Part shown: in pieces, positions 20,212 to 32,032 of the stretch
Layout of the letters: each line of letters begins with the position of its first letter
Numbering within the stretch: position 1 is the first letter of the stretch
NCBI RefSeq assembly: GCF_001659605.2
Contig: NC_035168.2
Location: forward strand, 10,949,516-11,013,515
Origin: Manihot esculenta
Taxonomy: Eukaryota; Streptophyta; Magnoliopsida; Malpighiales; Euphorbiaceae
Length of the DNA stretch: 64,000 bases
Reading direction: 5' to 3'
Made by a program: the position numbers and the translations under genes
The notes under the pieces: generated by a model
What the model was told of the DNA's origin: nothing
The model's input: only the letters and a program-made list of their open reading frames with translations
Databases searched by the model: none

Positions 20212-23200
20212 ATGCGAGGAACTCGTCGATCAGCTCGATTGACTGGAGTCCCACCAGAGAATGAGAGATCAGCTGCTCGTCCTCCTGCATTGCCTAGGGC
20301 AAGGTCTCAGAGATCTAGCAGGGAAGGTACGTCAATAGACCCTAGAAGGTCTGTCGACGAGAGCAGAAGAGGAACAGTTAGGGGAGGAAGATCAGAGGAG
20401 AGGAGGGAAGCTATGGAGATTGATCAGTCTAGAGATGATAGTATGGGTATAGGCAGTTTTGAGGAAGGTATGGGAGAGTCGCAGGGAGGTGCTCAGGCCT
20501 CAGGTTTTGGCTATCCATCCTTGTTTCAGGAGCCAGAGTATCCGATGGAGGGGATGTCGGAGTACTCTCGATTTGACCCATATCCTACATACATGCCATA
20601 TATGCCATATCCTCACTATTACCCATCATATCCACCATATCCTATGTTTCCCTCTTCCCCTATACATCCAAGTGCAGCACACCTAGAGCCAAATGAACCA
20701 AATGAGCCAGTACTACCACCAGAACCAGTAGCCCCTGTTGTTGATAGACATGAACCTAGCTCATTTGGAAGTAAAGTCCAAATGACGGAGTATTTGAAAT
20801 TGGATGCTCCTAAATATAACACGGGAGATGATCCATTTGATTACCTCAGAGCAGTTAGGATGATAACCAGTGAATTGGGAGCAGATGATAGGAGAGCCAT
20901 TGAGATGGCAGGTTTCACAATAAAATGCAAGAAAGCCAGAGAATGGTTTAAGAATTATGTGGAGCCTAGAATGGACAGCATGTCATGGGGAGAGTTCGCC
21001 AATGAGTTTGCAGGGTGGGCTTTTCCTGACAGTTCGAGGGAGATGAAAGTAATTGAATTTGAACAGTTGCGACAGACAGATGAGATGAGTGTTGATGAAT
21101 TCACAGATAAGTTCCTGGATCTGCTTCAGTATGTGGGTCAAGCCTATGATACTGATCAGAAGAAAGCAAGGAGATATACTATGAGACTTCATCCCAGGTA
21201 TGCTTCCTTGATTCTTCCAGCAGAAAAGGAGAGTTTTCATACCATCGTAGATGCAGCCAAGAAAATGGAAGCTAGTGCCAATATTCAGAAACAGTCAAAG
21301 GCACAGGCTTCGGGTTCTAAAGCCCCCACTCCAAGCGGTAAAAGATGGGATAGAGCGAGAGGAACAAGGAAAGGGTTCTGGAGTAAAGTCAAGTCAGGTC
21401 TGGGAATAGGTAGTGGCTCAAGCTCTGGCACAGCTCCAGTCTGCAGACGATGCGGAAAACCACATGGAGGAGTTTGTCGGTTGGGATCTACAGCTTGTTT
21501 TCGATGTGGACAGGAAGGGCATATTGCTCGGGATTGTCCGCAGATGACTTTTGTACCATCCCAGCAGATGAGTTCAGGCAGTGTGGTACAGCCAGTTGTA
21601 CGGCCAGCAGCTCCAGTCATGCCTCAGACTAGTGGCAGAGGTAGAGGGAGAGGGGTAGCCTCTACTTCAGCAGTAGGTTCCCGAGGTGGAAATCCGGTAG
21701 CCCCAGCACGGATTTTCACAGTGACACAGGAGGAGGCTAACACGTCGAACACAGTGGTGTCAGGTAATCTCATCATTGGGTGTTCAGATGTGTATGCTTT
21801 GATGGACCCCGGTGCTTCTCATTCCTTTATTGCTTCGAGAGCCATAGAGAGATTGGGTTTGATCAGTTCTGAGTTAGAGTATCCTCTCTGGGTCAGTGGA
21901 CCTAGATGTGACCCATCAGTGGCAGTGTCAGTCTGTCGTTTCAGTCCAGTGTTTATAGAGGGTAGATGCCTTCCAGCTGACCTTGTGGTTCTAGACTTGA
22001 CAGATTTTGATGTCATTCTAGGGATGGATTGGCTATCTGCATATAGTGCTACGTTGGACTGTCGAGAGAAGCTAGTGAGTCTCAGAGACCAGGATGGGTC
22101 AGAGTGTGTCTTCAGAGGAGACAGGAGAGGTACACCCAGAGGTATGATTTCAGCCCTTCAGGCTCGTCGTTTGCTTAGGAGGGGTTGTCAGGGGTTTCTA
22201 GCTCATGTGAGAGAGCTAGACAGTCAGGTGAGGGAACCAGCCACAGTACCAGTAGTCCGAGAGTTTCTCGATGTGTTTCCAGACGATTTGCCAGGACTAC
22301 CACCTGATAGGGAGATAGGGTTTGAAATTGAATTACTGCCAGGTACTAGACCTATCTCTATTCCTCCCTACAGGATGGCGCCAGCTGAATTAACAGAGTT
22401 GAAAGAACAGTTGCAGGACTTGGTAGATAAGGGTTTCATCCGCCCTAGTACCTCACCTTGGGGTGCTCCAGTGCTCTTCGTTAGAAAGAAGGATGGATCC
22501 CTCAGACTTTGTATCGACTACAGACAGTTGAACAAGGTCACTATCAAGAATAGGTATCCCTTACCACGGATTGATGATCTATTTGACCAGCTAGCTGGAG
22601 CAGGTTGTTTCTCGAAAATAGATCTGAGATCTGGGTATCATCAGTTGAGAGTCAGAGAGGCAGATGTGCCTAAGACAGCTTTCCGGACCAGATATGGGCA
22701 TTATGAGTTCTTAGTGATGCCGTTCGGGTTGACTAACGCCCCTGCAGCATTTATGGATCTCATGAACAGGGTATTCAGTGAGTTTCTGGATCACTTTGTC
22801 ATTGTGTTTATCGATGATATCTTAGTGTATTCCAGAGATGCAGAGGAGCATGCCCAGCATCTGAGGATTGTTTTACAGACACTGAGAGAGCATGGTTTAT
22901 ATGCCAAGTTCTCGAAGTGTGAGTTTTGGTTACGGAGCATTGCCTTCTTGGGACATGTGGTATCAGCAGAGGGTATTGAGGTAGATCCCAAGAAGATAGA
23001 GGCTGTAGCTAACTGGCCTAGACCCATGACAGTGACTGAGATTAAAAGCTTTCTGGGACTGGCAGGTTACTACAGGAGGTTCGTTCAGAACTTCTCAAAG
23101 ATAGCAGCTCCTATGACCAAATTGACGCAGAAGAACCAGAAGTTTATCTGGTCAGACCAGTGTGAAGAGAGCTTTGAGGAGCTCAAGAGGAGATTGACCA

Positions 23201-23736
23201 CAGCACCAGTGTTAGCTCTGCCTGTGAGTAATGAGGACTTCACAGTATTCTGTGATGCATCTCGAGTGGGATTGGGTTGTGTATTGATGCAGAATGATAG
23301 AGTAATAGCTTATGCTTCTAGACAGTTGAAGAAGCACGAGTTGAATTACCCTACCCATGACCTAGAGATGGCAGCAGTTATCTTTGCACTTAAGATGTGG
23401 CGGCATTACCTCTACGGGGTTAAATGCGAGATCTTCACTGATCACAAGAGTTTACAGTACATCTTAAGTCAGAGAGAGCTGAATTTGAGGCAGCGGAGAT
23501 GGGTAGAATTGCTCAGTGATTATGATTGTAAAATCCAGTATCACCCGGGTAAGGCGAATGTTGTTGCAGACGCCCTAAGCCGGAAGTCACTAGGCAGTTT
23601 ATCCCATATAGCAGCAGAGCGGAGACCAGTTGTGATGGAGCTTTATAAGCTCTTTGACGAGGGATTACAGCTAGAGTTGTCTGGTACAGGTGCGTTGATA
23701 GCACAGATGAGAGTGACACCTGTGTTTCTGGAGTAG
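20212..23736 (+). CDS. gag-pol: Tekay-1 gag-protease-RT-RNase H (ends at a premature TAG)
   Basis: I take ATG at 20212 because MRGTRRS is the shared N-terminus of all three Tekay gags; the frame is open from 20179. From that Met: Arg-rich and Pro/Tyr-rich N-terminus; gag core from about residue 190; CCHC knuckle [14 protein letters not shown] near 428-441; protease MDPGASHSF with the catalytic Asp near 532; RT with [18 protein letters not shown] and FIDDILVYS (catalytic Asp pair near 868-869); RNase H with [14 protein letters not shown] near 1010, [10 protein letters not shown] and [13 protein letters not shown] at 23734-23736 ends the frame; Tekay-2 has CAG there. The protein would make particles and cDNA but lacks integrase. 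Confidence 0.93.
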   Translation: MRGTRRSARLTGVPPENERSAARPPALPRARSQRSSREGTSIDPRRSVDESRRGTVRGGRSEERREAMEIDQSRDDSMGIGSFEEGMGESQGGAQASGFGYPSLFQEPEYPMEGMSEYSRFDPYPTYMPYMPYPHYYPSYPPYPMFPSSPIHPSAAHLEPNEPNEPVLPPEPVAPVVDRHEPSSFGSKVQMTEYLKLDAPKYNTGDDPFDYLRAVRMITSELGADDRRAIEMAGFTIKCKKAREWFKNYVEPRMDSMSWGEFANEFAGWAFPDSSREMKVIEFEQLRQTDEMSVDEFTDKFLDLLQYVGQAYDTDQKKARRYTMRLHPRYASLILPAEKESFHTIVDAAKKMEASANIQKQSKAQASGSKAPTPSGKRWDRARGTRKGFWSKVKSGLGIGSGSSSGTAPVCRRCGKPHGGVCRLGSTACFRCGQEGHIARDCPQMTFVPSQQMSSGSVVQPVVRPAAPVMPQTSGRGRGRGVASTSAVGSRGGNPVAPARIFTVTQEEANTSNTVVSGNLIIGCSDVYALMDPGASHSFIASRAIERLGLISSELEYPLWVSGPRCDPSVAVSVCRFSPVFIEGRCLPADLVVLDLTDFDVILGMDWLSAYSATLDCREKLVSLRDQDGSECVFRGDRRGTPRGMISALQARRLLRRGCQGFLAHVRELDSQVREPATVPVVREFLDVFPDDLPGLPPDREIGFEIELLPGTRPISIPPYRMAPAELTELKEQLQDLVDKGFIRPSTSPWGAPVLFVRKKDGSLRLCIDYRQLNKVTIKNRYPLPRIDDLFDQLAGAGCFSKIDLRSGYHQLRVREADVPKTAFRTRYGHYEFLVMPFGLTNAPAAFMDLMNRVFSEFLDHFVIVFIDDILVYSRDAEEHAQHLRIVLQTLREHGLYAKFSKCEFWLRSIAFLGHVVSAEGIEVDPKKIEAVANWPRPMTVTEIKSFLGLAGYYRRFVQNFSKIAAPMTKLTQKNQKFIWSDQCEESFEELKRRLTTAPVLALPVSNEDFTVFCDASRVGLGCVLMQNDRVIAYASRQLKKHELNYPTHDLEMAAVIFALKMWRHYLYGVKCEIFTDHKSLQYILSQRELNLRQRRWVELLSDYDCKIQYHPGKANVVADALSRKSLGSLSHIAAERRPVVMELYKLFDEGLQLELSGTGALIAQMRVTPVFLE

Positions 23737-25149
23737 ATAGCTCAGAGACAGCATGAGGACCCTGAGTTGATGCAAATTGCCAGGACTGTTCAGTCAGGCA
23801 ATAGTGCAGAGTTCAGATTTGACAGCAAAGGGATCCTTCGCTATGGAAGTCGACTTTGTGTACCAGATAGGGGCAGTGTAAAGGAAGACATTATGAGGGA
23901 AGCTCATAATGCGAGGTATAGTGTTCACCCAGGAGCCACCAAGATGTATCAGGATCTGAAAAGGGTCTATTGGTGGCCAGCCATGAAGAAAGAAGTGGCG
24001 CAGTTCGTGACAGCCTGTGAGGTTTGTCAGAGGGTGAAATTAGAGCATCAGAAACCAGCAGGAATGCTTAACCCATTACCGATTCCAGAGTGGAAATGGG
24101 AGAACATAGCCATGGATTTTGTAGTGGGTTTACCAGTAGCGTCCAACAGGATAGACTCGATATGGGTGATTGTGGACAGACTCACGAAATCTGCTCATTT
24201 TCTTCCAGTACGGAGTAACTATTCTGTGGATAAGTTGGCACAGGTCTATCTGGATGAGATAGTGAGATTACATGGAGTTCCAGTGTCTATCGTTTTAGAC
24301 AGAGGACCTCAGTTTACCTCTCGCTTTTGGCGGAGTCTGCAAAGTGCGATGGGCACAAGATTGGATTTTAGTACTGCTTTCCACCCACAGACTGATGGAC
24401 AGTCAGAAAGGACCATCCAGACCATAGAGGATATGCTTCGACTATGTGTGTTAGACTTTGGCGGTTCTTGGCGGCAGCATCTACCTTTGGTGGAGTTTGC
24501 CTACAATAACAGTCATCATGCTAGCATTGGGATGGCTCCTTATGAAGCATTATATGGGAGGAAGTGCAGATCACCTGTTTGCTGGGAAGAGGTAGGAGAG
24601 AAGGCTCTTGCAGGACCGGAGTTAGTAGACATTACCAGTAGAATGGTGCCCATGATCAGAGAGAGAATCAGAACAGCTCAGAGTAGACAGAAAAGTTATG
24701 CAGACGTGCGCAGAAAGCAGTTCGAGTTTCAAGAGGGTAATTGGGTATTGCTGGAAGTGTCTCCAATGAAAGGAGTGGTTCGTTTTGGGAAGAAAGGTAA
24801 ATTAGCTCCACGATACATTGGACCCTTTGAGGTGTTGCAGAGGATCGGAAATGTGTCGTATAAGCTGGATTTACCTGCTTCTATGGAAAGAATTCACCCG
24901 GTATTTCATGTTTCTATGCTACGACAGTTTGTGTCAGATCCGAATCAGGTTCTGAGTGAGCCTGAGGTGGAGATTCATACAGATCTCACCTATATAGAGC
25001 AGCCAGTGCGGATTTTGGACACACAGATCAGACAGCTAAGAAACAAGGAGATTCCGATGGTGAAAGTGTTATGGAACCACCATAATCTAGAAGAGTGCAC
25101 GTGGGAGACGCGGGAGTCTATGCTCCATCAGTATCCATATTTGTTTTGA
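23737..25149 (+). CDS. pol: Tekay-1 integrase and chromodomain (downstream of the premature stop)
   Basis: This continues the same frame after the TAG; the first internal Met is at 23767. The zinc-binding region shows H...H in [18 protein letters not shown] and the Cys pair CEVCQ. The catalytic core has the first Asp in IVDRLTKSAHF (about 24170), the second in [11 protein letters not shown] (about 24298) and Glu in [15 protein letters not shown] (about 24400). A C-terminal barrel region with [15 protein letters not shown] follows, and the chromodomain with [18 protein letters not shown] ends the protein at TGA 25147-25149. It is intact in itself but would be made only by readthrough of the TAG or supplied in trans. 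Confidence 0.9.
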   Translation: MAQRQHEDPELMQIARTVQSGNSAEFRFDSKGILRYGSRLCVPDRGSVKEDIMREAHNARYSVHPGATKMYQDLKRVYWWPAMKKEVAQFVTACEVCQRVKLEHQKPAGMLNPLPIPEWKWENIAMDFVVGLPVASNRIDSIWVIVDRLTKSAHFLPVRSNYSVDKLAQVYLDEIVRLHGVPVSIVLDRGPQFTSRFWRSLQSAMGTRLDFSTAFHPQTDGQSERTIQTIEDMLRLCVLDFGGSWRQHLPLVEFAYNNSHHASIGMAPYEALYGRKCRSPVCWEEVGEKALAGPELVDITSRMVPMIRERIRTAQSRQKSYADVRRKQFEFQEGNWVLLEVSPMKGVVRFGKKGKLAPRYIGPFEVLQRIGNVSYKLDLPASMERIHPVFHVSMLRQFVSDPNQVLSEPEVEIHTDLTYIEQPVRILDTQIRQLRNKEIPMVKVLWNHHNLEECTWETRESMLHQYPYLF

Positions 25150-25214
25150 GGTTCGTTTCCTCCTTTTGTTGTAATTGTTATTTGTTTTAGGAACATCCAA
25201 GGACGAATGTTCTT

Positions 25215-25227
25215 AAGGAGGGGAGAA
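25215..25227 (+). other. Tekay-1 polypurine tract
   Basis: AAGGAGGGGAGAA immediately precedes the 3' LTR at 25228 and is the expected plus-strand primer. A diverged form of the family hairpin lies just upstream (25191-25212: GAACATCCA, then ACGAATGTTC). Confidence 0.9.
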
Positions 25228-27430
25228 TGTAATACCCGGCTAGAATCCGGCACCGGAATTCCTATTGTCTGGTGGAATTCGGGGTGTTGGGACTCTATCT
25301 AAGGGTAGGAGTTATGTTTACCCAAGTAATGTGATTTGTGTTGATGTGGTAGAATACTTGAAGTGAGTTTTGAGTTGAAATTGACCTAAGGCAGTTGAGC
25401 CAAGTTCGGCCGCCGAAGGTAAGTTCGGCCGCCGAAAGTGTTCGGCTTCCAAAGGGAAGTTCGGCCCCCGAAGGTTGCATGAGTTTGCATGCGATTGGGC
25501 AGCCGAAGCTGAGTTGGCTAGTGAGCTGAGTCATGTTTGTTTTGACAAGTGTTGGCCTCAGATTCTTGCCATGGAATGACCACGTCTCTTATGACTCATC
25601 TGTACATGTTTTTGGTCGTTCTCACAGCAGTTTGAGGTGCTTGCAAAGGTATTGAGAGTTGAGAGAAACAAAAGTTACGTTTTTGAGATTTTGAGAGTTT
25701 GAAGAGAGGTTGCTCTATTTTTCATGTGTTCAGTGTGTGTCTCTTCCTGTTTCCAGAGGTAAGGGCAGTTTTAGACCCTGTTTATGTGTTTTGCTGAAGG
25801 GTTTATGTGGGGATAAAGGAAGGAGATGCATGCTTAGGTTTTTAATGGTCGTTTTGATGTTTTATGCATGTATACATGTGTATATGTTATGTTTGTTTTG
25901 TTGTTTGGGGTTATTAGCTAGTCTTGGACCCCTGTGAGCATATACATGAGTCTATGTATGTTGAGGAGGTGAAGTTTGCATGGTTTGAGAAGTTGAAGGA
26001 AAGAAGGAGATGGTTTGCCGTTGAAACTGAGTTCTGGATGAACTCAGGTTCGGCAGCCGAAAGTTCATTCGGCCGCCGAACCTCTTGCATGGTGGCTTAG
26101 GCTGCCACAGCTTGCCCCCGAGTGTTTTTGCATGTTCGGCTCTGTTTGGGGGATTCGGCCGCCGAAGGTGCCGCCGAAGGTGCTTGAGTTTCGTCTCTGG
26201 AGAGGACATTCGGCCGCCGAACCTGCCGCCGAAAGTGTCCTGTCCAGCTTTCTTTTGCATGCTTTGCATGGATAGTTAAGTGAGTGTCAGGGGATTCTTG
26301 GGGAGTTTAATAGAGGTATTAATAAGATAGTTTGGTCCCTCATTTGAGTCTATCTGTATAGGTACAGACCAGAGGAACCAGAGAGAGCAGCAGTGAGTAC
26401 TGCTCCAGAGTTTCAGAGCCTGCAGAGTCAGTCAGTCCAGATAGCCAGAGGTGAGTGGAACTACACTTAATGCTTTTAAATTGACCAAATGACATGTTTT
26501 TAGCATCTCGCATGCATCATGATGATACCATAGGGTGATTGCATTAGTATCCACGAATATGTTGCATTGCATTGTTATTTGATGATGTGAGTAAATGCTG
26601 AATGATCCAATAGTCACAGACAGGAAGACCAGGAGCCTTTGACTACGCCCTGGCACGTATAGCAAAGTCCAGGAGCCTTTGACTACGCCCTGGCAGGTAT
26701 AGCAAAGTCCAGGAGCCTTTGACTACGCCCTGGCAATGGTAAGTACACAGGTGTTATATACACATATACATATATGACAGGAAGACCAGGTGCTCGATTC
26801 TACGCCCTGGCACAGAGTTACTGGGACTATGTGGTGACAGGTTTACTCTTGATGTGGCTTGTCTGTGATATGGTGCATTCCATGAGATCATATTTTACTG
26901 AGATGTTTTACTGTTCTACTCACTGGGCTATAGAGCTCATCCCACTCCCTTAACCCCAGTTTTGCAGGTTCAGTATTCAGTATTCAGTATTCAGTGTACA
27001 GTGTACAGGGACAGTCCAGCAGAGTACAAGAAAAGTAAAGAGATCTGTAATAGCTTAGAGTGGACATGTAATATTAAAGAAATGTAATAGTTATTGCTTG
27101 ACCTAGTGATGTATGTGTTGTACATGATCTGTATATGTATATATGTTTTTCTGTATGTGAAAACCAGGCTTAACAAGTATGAGTGAACCCATCTAGAGCA
27201 AGCTCTAGTCAGGGATACAGAGTACAGAGTACATGAGTACAGAGTACAGAGATAGTGCATGCACAGGTTAAGCCTTGGTTCAGAAAAGAGTTTTATTTTC
27301 ACAGAAAATGTATGATCATGTATGAGGTTTACAGGTACACAGAAAGTATAGCAGGCTTGCTACGGGTTCTGGCGGCCTTAAGCCGACCTGAATCCTAGCG
27401 CCGGTGACGGTCCATTTTGGGGTCGTTACA
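25228..27430 (+). repeat. Tekay-1 3' LTR
   Basis: It is 2,203 bp with the same content as the 5' LTR at an offset of 7,444 bp. TGCTG follows at 27431-27435 as the right target duplication, after which the interrupted solo LTR resumes. Confidence 0.95.
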
Positions 27431-27435
27431 TGCTG

Positions 27436-27798
27436 AACCACCTTCGGCAGCCTAACGTGCCCCCTAAACTCATGCATGTTCGGCGGCCGAACTTGAGGTT
27501 CGGCGGCCGAACCTGGTTCATTCAAACAAGGCTTTCGGAGGCCAAAGGCACTCCCAAAACCTTCCCATGTTCGGCGGCCGAACTTCACTTTCGGCGGCCG
27601 AACCTGGCAAATGCCTCCTTGGTCTTTTCCTTTCAAAACTCAAATCTTTTTCATTTAAAACCATGAAATCAGTAAAAACATTTTAGAAAACACCTTTTAC
27701 CCTACAAGAAGACTCTGGCATCATCAAAATCCCAGATTCCCACGGAGATTCCGCCGGGAGGTAGGGATTCCGATGCCAGAATCTAGCCGGGTATTACA
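27436..27798 (-). repeat. Solo LTR of element E, right part
   Basis: This continues the solo LTR from 17783 and corresponds to 9422-9784, with the GCC-box-like palindrome cluster at 27440-27610 and the terminus GGGTATTACA. CTTAA (27799-27803) follows. Confidence 0.92.
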
Positions 27799-29084
27799 CT
27801 TAACCTGTGCATGCACAACTCATAATCATAAAACCCCACATTGGAGCCCTCATCAATGCTCCAATGGGGTGACATATCATACATTAAGCTTGGTTTACAT
27901 AAACATCATTAAAACCTTTCATTAACAAGATCATGTATCAAAAAGGGATTAACATACACTAGGGCCAAGCACAATTCTATCCTCAATACAATTCTTTACA
28001 TTACATTTCATTACTATACGTTACATTACGATGTCTTTCTCATGTCCACAGCTAGCTATTACATAAAACATGACTTTACTCTTGATGACTTCCTGATCTA
28101 TCCCGTACCTACAAACCTAGGGGATTAAGGGAATGGAGTGAGCTACTAGAGCCCAGTGAGCGGAATAATAAAACATTGTATTTAAAACATATGATTTCAT
28201 GGAATGCATCACATCACACACAAATCACATCAAGGATGGTCTTGTCACCAATAGTCCTCTACATATCCATTAGTGTCAGGGGCGTAGAATGGGCCTCGAC
28301 CTGGTCTTTCTCTTAACATAACATAACATAACATTCCTATAATGCCAGGGGCGTAGAATGGGCCTCAACCTGGTCTTTCTCTTAACATAGTACCAGGGGC
28401 GTAGAATGGGCCTCGACCTGGACTTCCATACCATACCATATCACATCATATCATACGAGGACTAAAGGATCATCCAATACCCATCCACATCATCATCATA
28501 TTATGCAATGCAACATATTCATGAATTCTAATGCAAACAACCTAATATATCTCATGGCATTCGTGATGCATGAGCATGCTCAAAAATTGATTTATTTACT
28601 TTGAAACATAAAGAGTTATTCTACTCACCTCAGGCTAGCTCTGAAAAGACACTGAAGCAGCTAACTCACTGCTGGGGTCCTCGGTTCCTCGGGTCCGAAC
28701 CTACACAGGTGGACTCAAATGAGGGACCAAACAAACATGAACATGACTCTAAAATACTCCCCAAAAACCCCCTAAAACACCTTAAAACAATCATAGAAAA
28801 CATGCAAAGGAAGGCTGAACAGGGCACTTTCGGCGGCAGGTTCGGCGGCCGAAAGTCCCTCTAGAGTCGAAAGTCATGCACCTTCGGCGGCACTTTCGGC
28901 TGCCGAAGGTTCTCTCCAGAGACGAAACTCATGCATGTTCGGCGGCACCTTCGGCGGCCGAAAGTCCCTTCCAGAGCCGAAAGTCCACTTTCGGGGGCAG
29001 GGTTCGGCAGCCAAAGGCTTGCCTCCACAGGCAGGTACGGCGGCCGAAAGTCCCTTCGGCTGCCGAACCTGAGTCCCTTCTGCC
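27799..29084 (-). repeat. LTR B, middle part, ending at the palindrome centre
   Basis: After the CTTAA duplication the older LTR B resumes with CCTGTGCATGCACAAC. It holds three stem-loop units with CCAGGGGCGTAGAATGGGCC (28275-28420) and a GCC-box-like palindrome cluster (28825-29080). Instead of continuing to its U3 end it turns back on itself near 29084. The R-rich reading frames here and in the other arm are translations of the palindromes. Confidence 0.88.
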
Positions 29085-30290
29085 CTTTGGAAGAACTCCG
29101 GTTCGGCCGCCGAAGGAACTTTCGGCCGCCGAACCTGCCTGTGGAGGCAAGCCTTTGGCTACCGAACCCTGCCCCCGAAAGTGGACTTTCGGCTCTGGAA
29201 GGGACTTTCGGCCGCCGAAGGTGCCGCCGAACATGCATGAGTTTCGTCTCTGGAGAGAACCTTCGGCCGCCGAAAGTGCCGCCGAAGGTGCATGACTTTC
29301 GACTCTAGAGGGACTTTCGGCCGCCGAACCTGCCGCCGAAAGTGCCCTGTTCAGCCTTCCTTTGCATGATTTATGTGATTGTTTTAAGGTATTTTAGGGG
29401 GTTTTTGGGGAGTATTTTAGAGTCATGTTCATGGATGTTTGGTTCCTCATTTGAGTCCACCTGTGTAGGATCGGACCCGAGGAACCGAGGACCTCAGCAG
29501 TGAGATAGCTGCTTCAGAGTCATTAGAGCTTTAGCCAAAGGTGAGTGGAATAACTCTTTACGTTTCAAAGCAAATAAATAAATTTTGAGTATGATACATG
29601 CATCACGTATGCCATGAGATATACTAGGTTATTTGCATTAGAATTCACGAATATGTTGCATTGCATAACTTGATAATGATGTGGATGGATGTTGAATGAT
29701 CCTTTAGTCCTCGTATGTTATGTTATGATGATGATACGGTATGGATAGCCAGTGAGGCCCATTCTATGCCCTTGGCACTATGTTAAGAGAAAGACCAGTG
29801 AGGCCCATTCTACGCCCCTGGCACGATTGGACTATGTAGAGGACTATTGATGACAAATTCATCCTTGATGTGATTTGTTTGTGATGTGATGCATTCCATG
29901 ATATCATATGTTTTAAATAAAATGTTTTAATATTCTGCTCACTGGGCTCTAGTAGCTCACCCCACTCCCTTAATCCCCCAGGTTTACAGGTACAGGGTAG
30001 ACCAGGAGGTCAGCAGGAGTAGAGTCATGTTTTATGTAATGGTTAGATGTGGACATGATTATGATGTAATGTAAAAGTATAGTATAGAAATGTAATGTAT
30101 TGATGCTTATGGAAGTTTAGAGTTGTGCTTGACCATAGTATGTTGTTAATCCCTTTTCGGTACATGATCTTAAATGTTTAATGATGATTATGTAAACCAA
30201 GCTTAATATATGTTATGATACCCCATTGGAGTATTTGATGAGGGCTCCAGTGAGAGGTTTTATGTTATGACTTATGCATGCACAGGTTAA
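27802..30290. repeat. Large LTR palindrome, arms about 1.2-1.3 kb, almost no spacer
   Basis: Minus-strand LTR B (27802-29084) is mirrored by a plus-strand LTR half (29085-30290). Near the centre GCAGGTACGGCGGCCG (29031) pairs with CGGCCGCCGAACCTGC (ending 29138), and the outer ends pair GTGCATGCAC with GCATGCACAG. The arms differ by about 77 bp, partly through repeat-number changes in the short tandem repeats. The centre falls at a position where intact LTRs carry a short native palindrome (for example 14342-14361). Confidence 0.9.
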
Positions 30291-30483
30291 GCTTGGTGAA
30301 GGAATGAATGAATGAACGAATGAATGAATAAATGAGAAAGTTTTAAATTTTTTATGTATGTGTTGATCATGTATGGGATTAAACAAGTATACAGGATGAA
30401 TGTTTGGCTTGCTACGGGTCCCGGCGGCCTTAAGCCGATCTGGATCCTAGCACCGGTAGCGGTCCGGTTTTCGGATCGTTACA
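29085..30483 (+). repeat. Tekay-2 5' LTR, 3' half only
   Basis: It runs from the palindrome centre to the terminus GGATCGTTACA at 30483. It contains the GCC-box-like cluster (29100-29345) and two stem-loop units (29740-29825). Because U3 and the TATA box are missing, this LTR cannot drive its own transcript. Confidence 0.88.
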
Positions 30484-30486
30484 GAT

Positions 30487-30498
30487 TGGTATCAGAGC
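30487..30498 (+). other. Tekay-2 primer binding site (initiator Met tRNA)
   Basis: TGGTATCAGAGC lies three bases after the LTR end. It is followed by a short leader that is cut at 30524 by the copia insertion. Confidence 0.9.
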
Positions 30499-30524
30499 CC
30501 TAGGTTCATATGGTTGGACCTAGA

Positions 30525-32012
30525 TGTTGGGAAATCCGGAGATTAATTGCAATCTAATTGCGCAGCGGAAAAATAAAATTTTGGATTTCCTTTCCCAGAA
30601 TCCGAGTGCTCCGTTTAAATCATAAGAAAGATGTGAGACTAACCTGTTAATCTCGTAGTGAAGATACACTGGCGGACTGATAGTGCTGCCTTTTCAAACG
30701 AACACCCTCTATGGTATCCACACGAACGTCTTCTATCCTTCTAGAGTGCTAGCTCTTTTCAAGATGGATAGATTATGTGCTCTATGATCTACAATCTTTT
30801 AGATTGAGTTTTCTCAAAACTTTTTCAACTCCCTACTCAATCTGTAGAAGGAGTATTTATAGGCCTCAGTCTTTTTATTTTCCCACAACTCTTTTCCCAA
30901 AAGAGTTGTGCTTAGAACCCACTATCACAATCTCACAGATACTCAAATATCTTTATGTGATAGAGTCCTTTATCTGTAACACTTACAGATAGACTGCAGA
31001 TCTTTTAAATATTATTATCTCATAATAATAAATTATTATTATTAATAATAATAACACTTATTATTATTAATTATATTAATAATTAATATTAATAATAATA
31101 TTAATAATAATAACACTTTATTATTATTAATTATACTAATGGGCTTTTAGCCCATTAATATAGCACATCAACAACGTTCTTGTGTGTGACCCAATAGGCT
31201 CATATTAATTGGCAATAGGCCCAGTCCAACAAGGCCTATAAGTCATAAGTGGCCTCTAGCAAGACATTATGACTACCCAACTAATATGAGGATCAATAGT
31301 CCGATAAAGCCTATTAAATAGAACATGTATTAATCCCTTTGTCACACGATATCTAGTTTGAACATAAGTCATGGTCAATGTCAAACTTATAATGTTCAAA
31401 CTTATGATTTCTCGATCTCCAAGTAGACTGATAAATTCAAATGATACTGATCACACTATCAATTCATTTGAGCACGGCCATGCATTTCTCAGTCTCACTC
31501 ATCGAGGGGCCCAGAAGATATCTCTCTCATAGAGAGGGACAAATCCTATCTTAATTGTTCATTTTCCTCTACATAATTTCTATTATGCTCAATCATAACC
31601 TTTATGATTGTCCGATTAAAGACAACGTTTGATTATGTCAAAACATAACAGTCCTTATGTTGGAAACTATGACAATCTCAAGTCAAAGGATTAAGACATA
31701 ACTACTTTGAGATTCACTTATGACAATGACCCATGTAGTGATCTCAATGCGGGTCCATCCAATACTTTGTTCTCTAACAAGTATTTATGATTATTGATTT
31801 ATATCAACATATACATAATCATCTCATGATTATCAATCAATAATCATACTAGTTATATTTTATTATTATCAACATAATAATAAGTAACCAGGGATGATAA
31901 TCATTATTATGTAACATGCAAACAAATAATAATGATAAAAACCTCTTTTATTAATAACCAAAATGACATACAAAAAGGTCCAAGATAATGGCCTAGGGCA
32001 TATACACTAACA
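30525..32012 (-). repeat. Copia 3' LTR
   Basis: It starts TGTTGGGAAATCC and ends ATACACTAACA. The section 31005-31140 is an (AAT/ATT)-rich stretch of alternating AATAATAAT/ATTATTATT able to fold on itself. No gene is seen. Confidence 0.95.
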
Positions 32013-32030
32013 ATCTCCCACTTGCACTAG
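32013..32030 (-). other. Copia polypurine tract
   Basis: On the minus strand CCTAGTGCAAGTGGGAGAT abuts the LTR start. GTGGGAGA is the purine-rich primer typical of this group. Confidence 0.75.
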
Positions 32031-32032
32031 GC

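Larger units (their letters stand above)
17784..27430 (+). mobile_element. Tekay-type chromovirus, full length and young (Tekay-1)
   Basis: It has two LTRs of 2,203 bp each, an initiator-Met tRNA primer site, gag-pol with chromodomain, a polypurine tract and a perfect 5-bp target duplication TGCTG (17779-17783 and 27431-27435). By eye the LTRs differ at only about two positions, both G in the 5' LTR and A in the 3' LTR: GTTGTTGC/GTTATTGC near 19651/27093, and CAGAGAGT/CAGAAAGT near 19898/27342. The only coding lesion seen is one in-frame TAG at 23734. Confidence 0.96.

Noticed and set aside
23734..23736. Programmed readthrough stop between RNase H and integrase in Tekay-1.
   Set aside because: The codon is CAG in Tekay-2, and the following bases (ATAGCT) do not match known plant readthrough contexts such as CAATTA. 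A point mutation is simpler.
28861..29308. Several overlapping Arg/Pro/Ser-rich reading frames on both strands that resemble one another (also near 8361-8811, 14651-15162, 47687-48096, 53047-53422, 60662-61113).
   Set aside because: They are translations of the GCC-box-like palindromes, which read as RRPK/FGGR/SAAE in different frames. The similarity between strands comes from the DNA palindrome, and the frames do not hold between LTR copies.
28825..29345. CRISPR-like pattern of short palindromic repeats with spacers.
   Set aside because: Repeat spacing and sequence are irregular, the repeats recur in all LTRs, there are no cas genes, and the DNA is plant.
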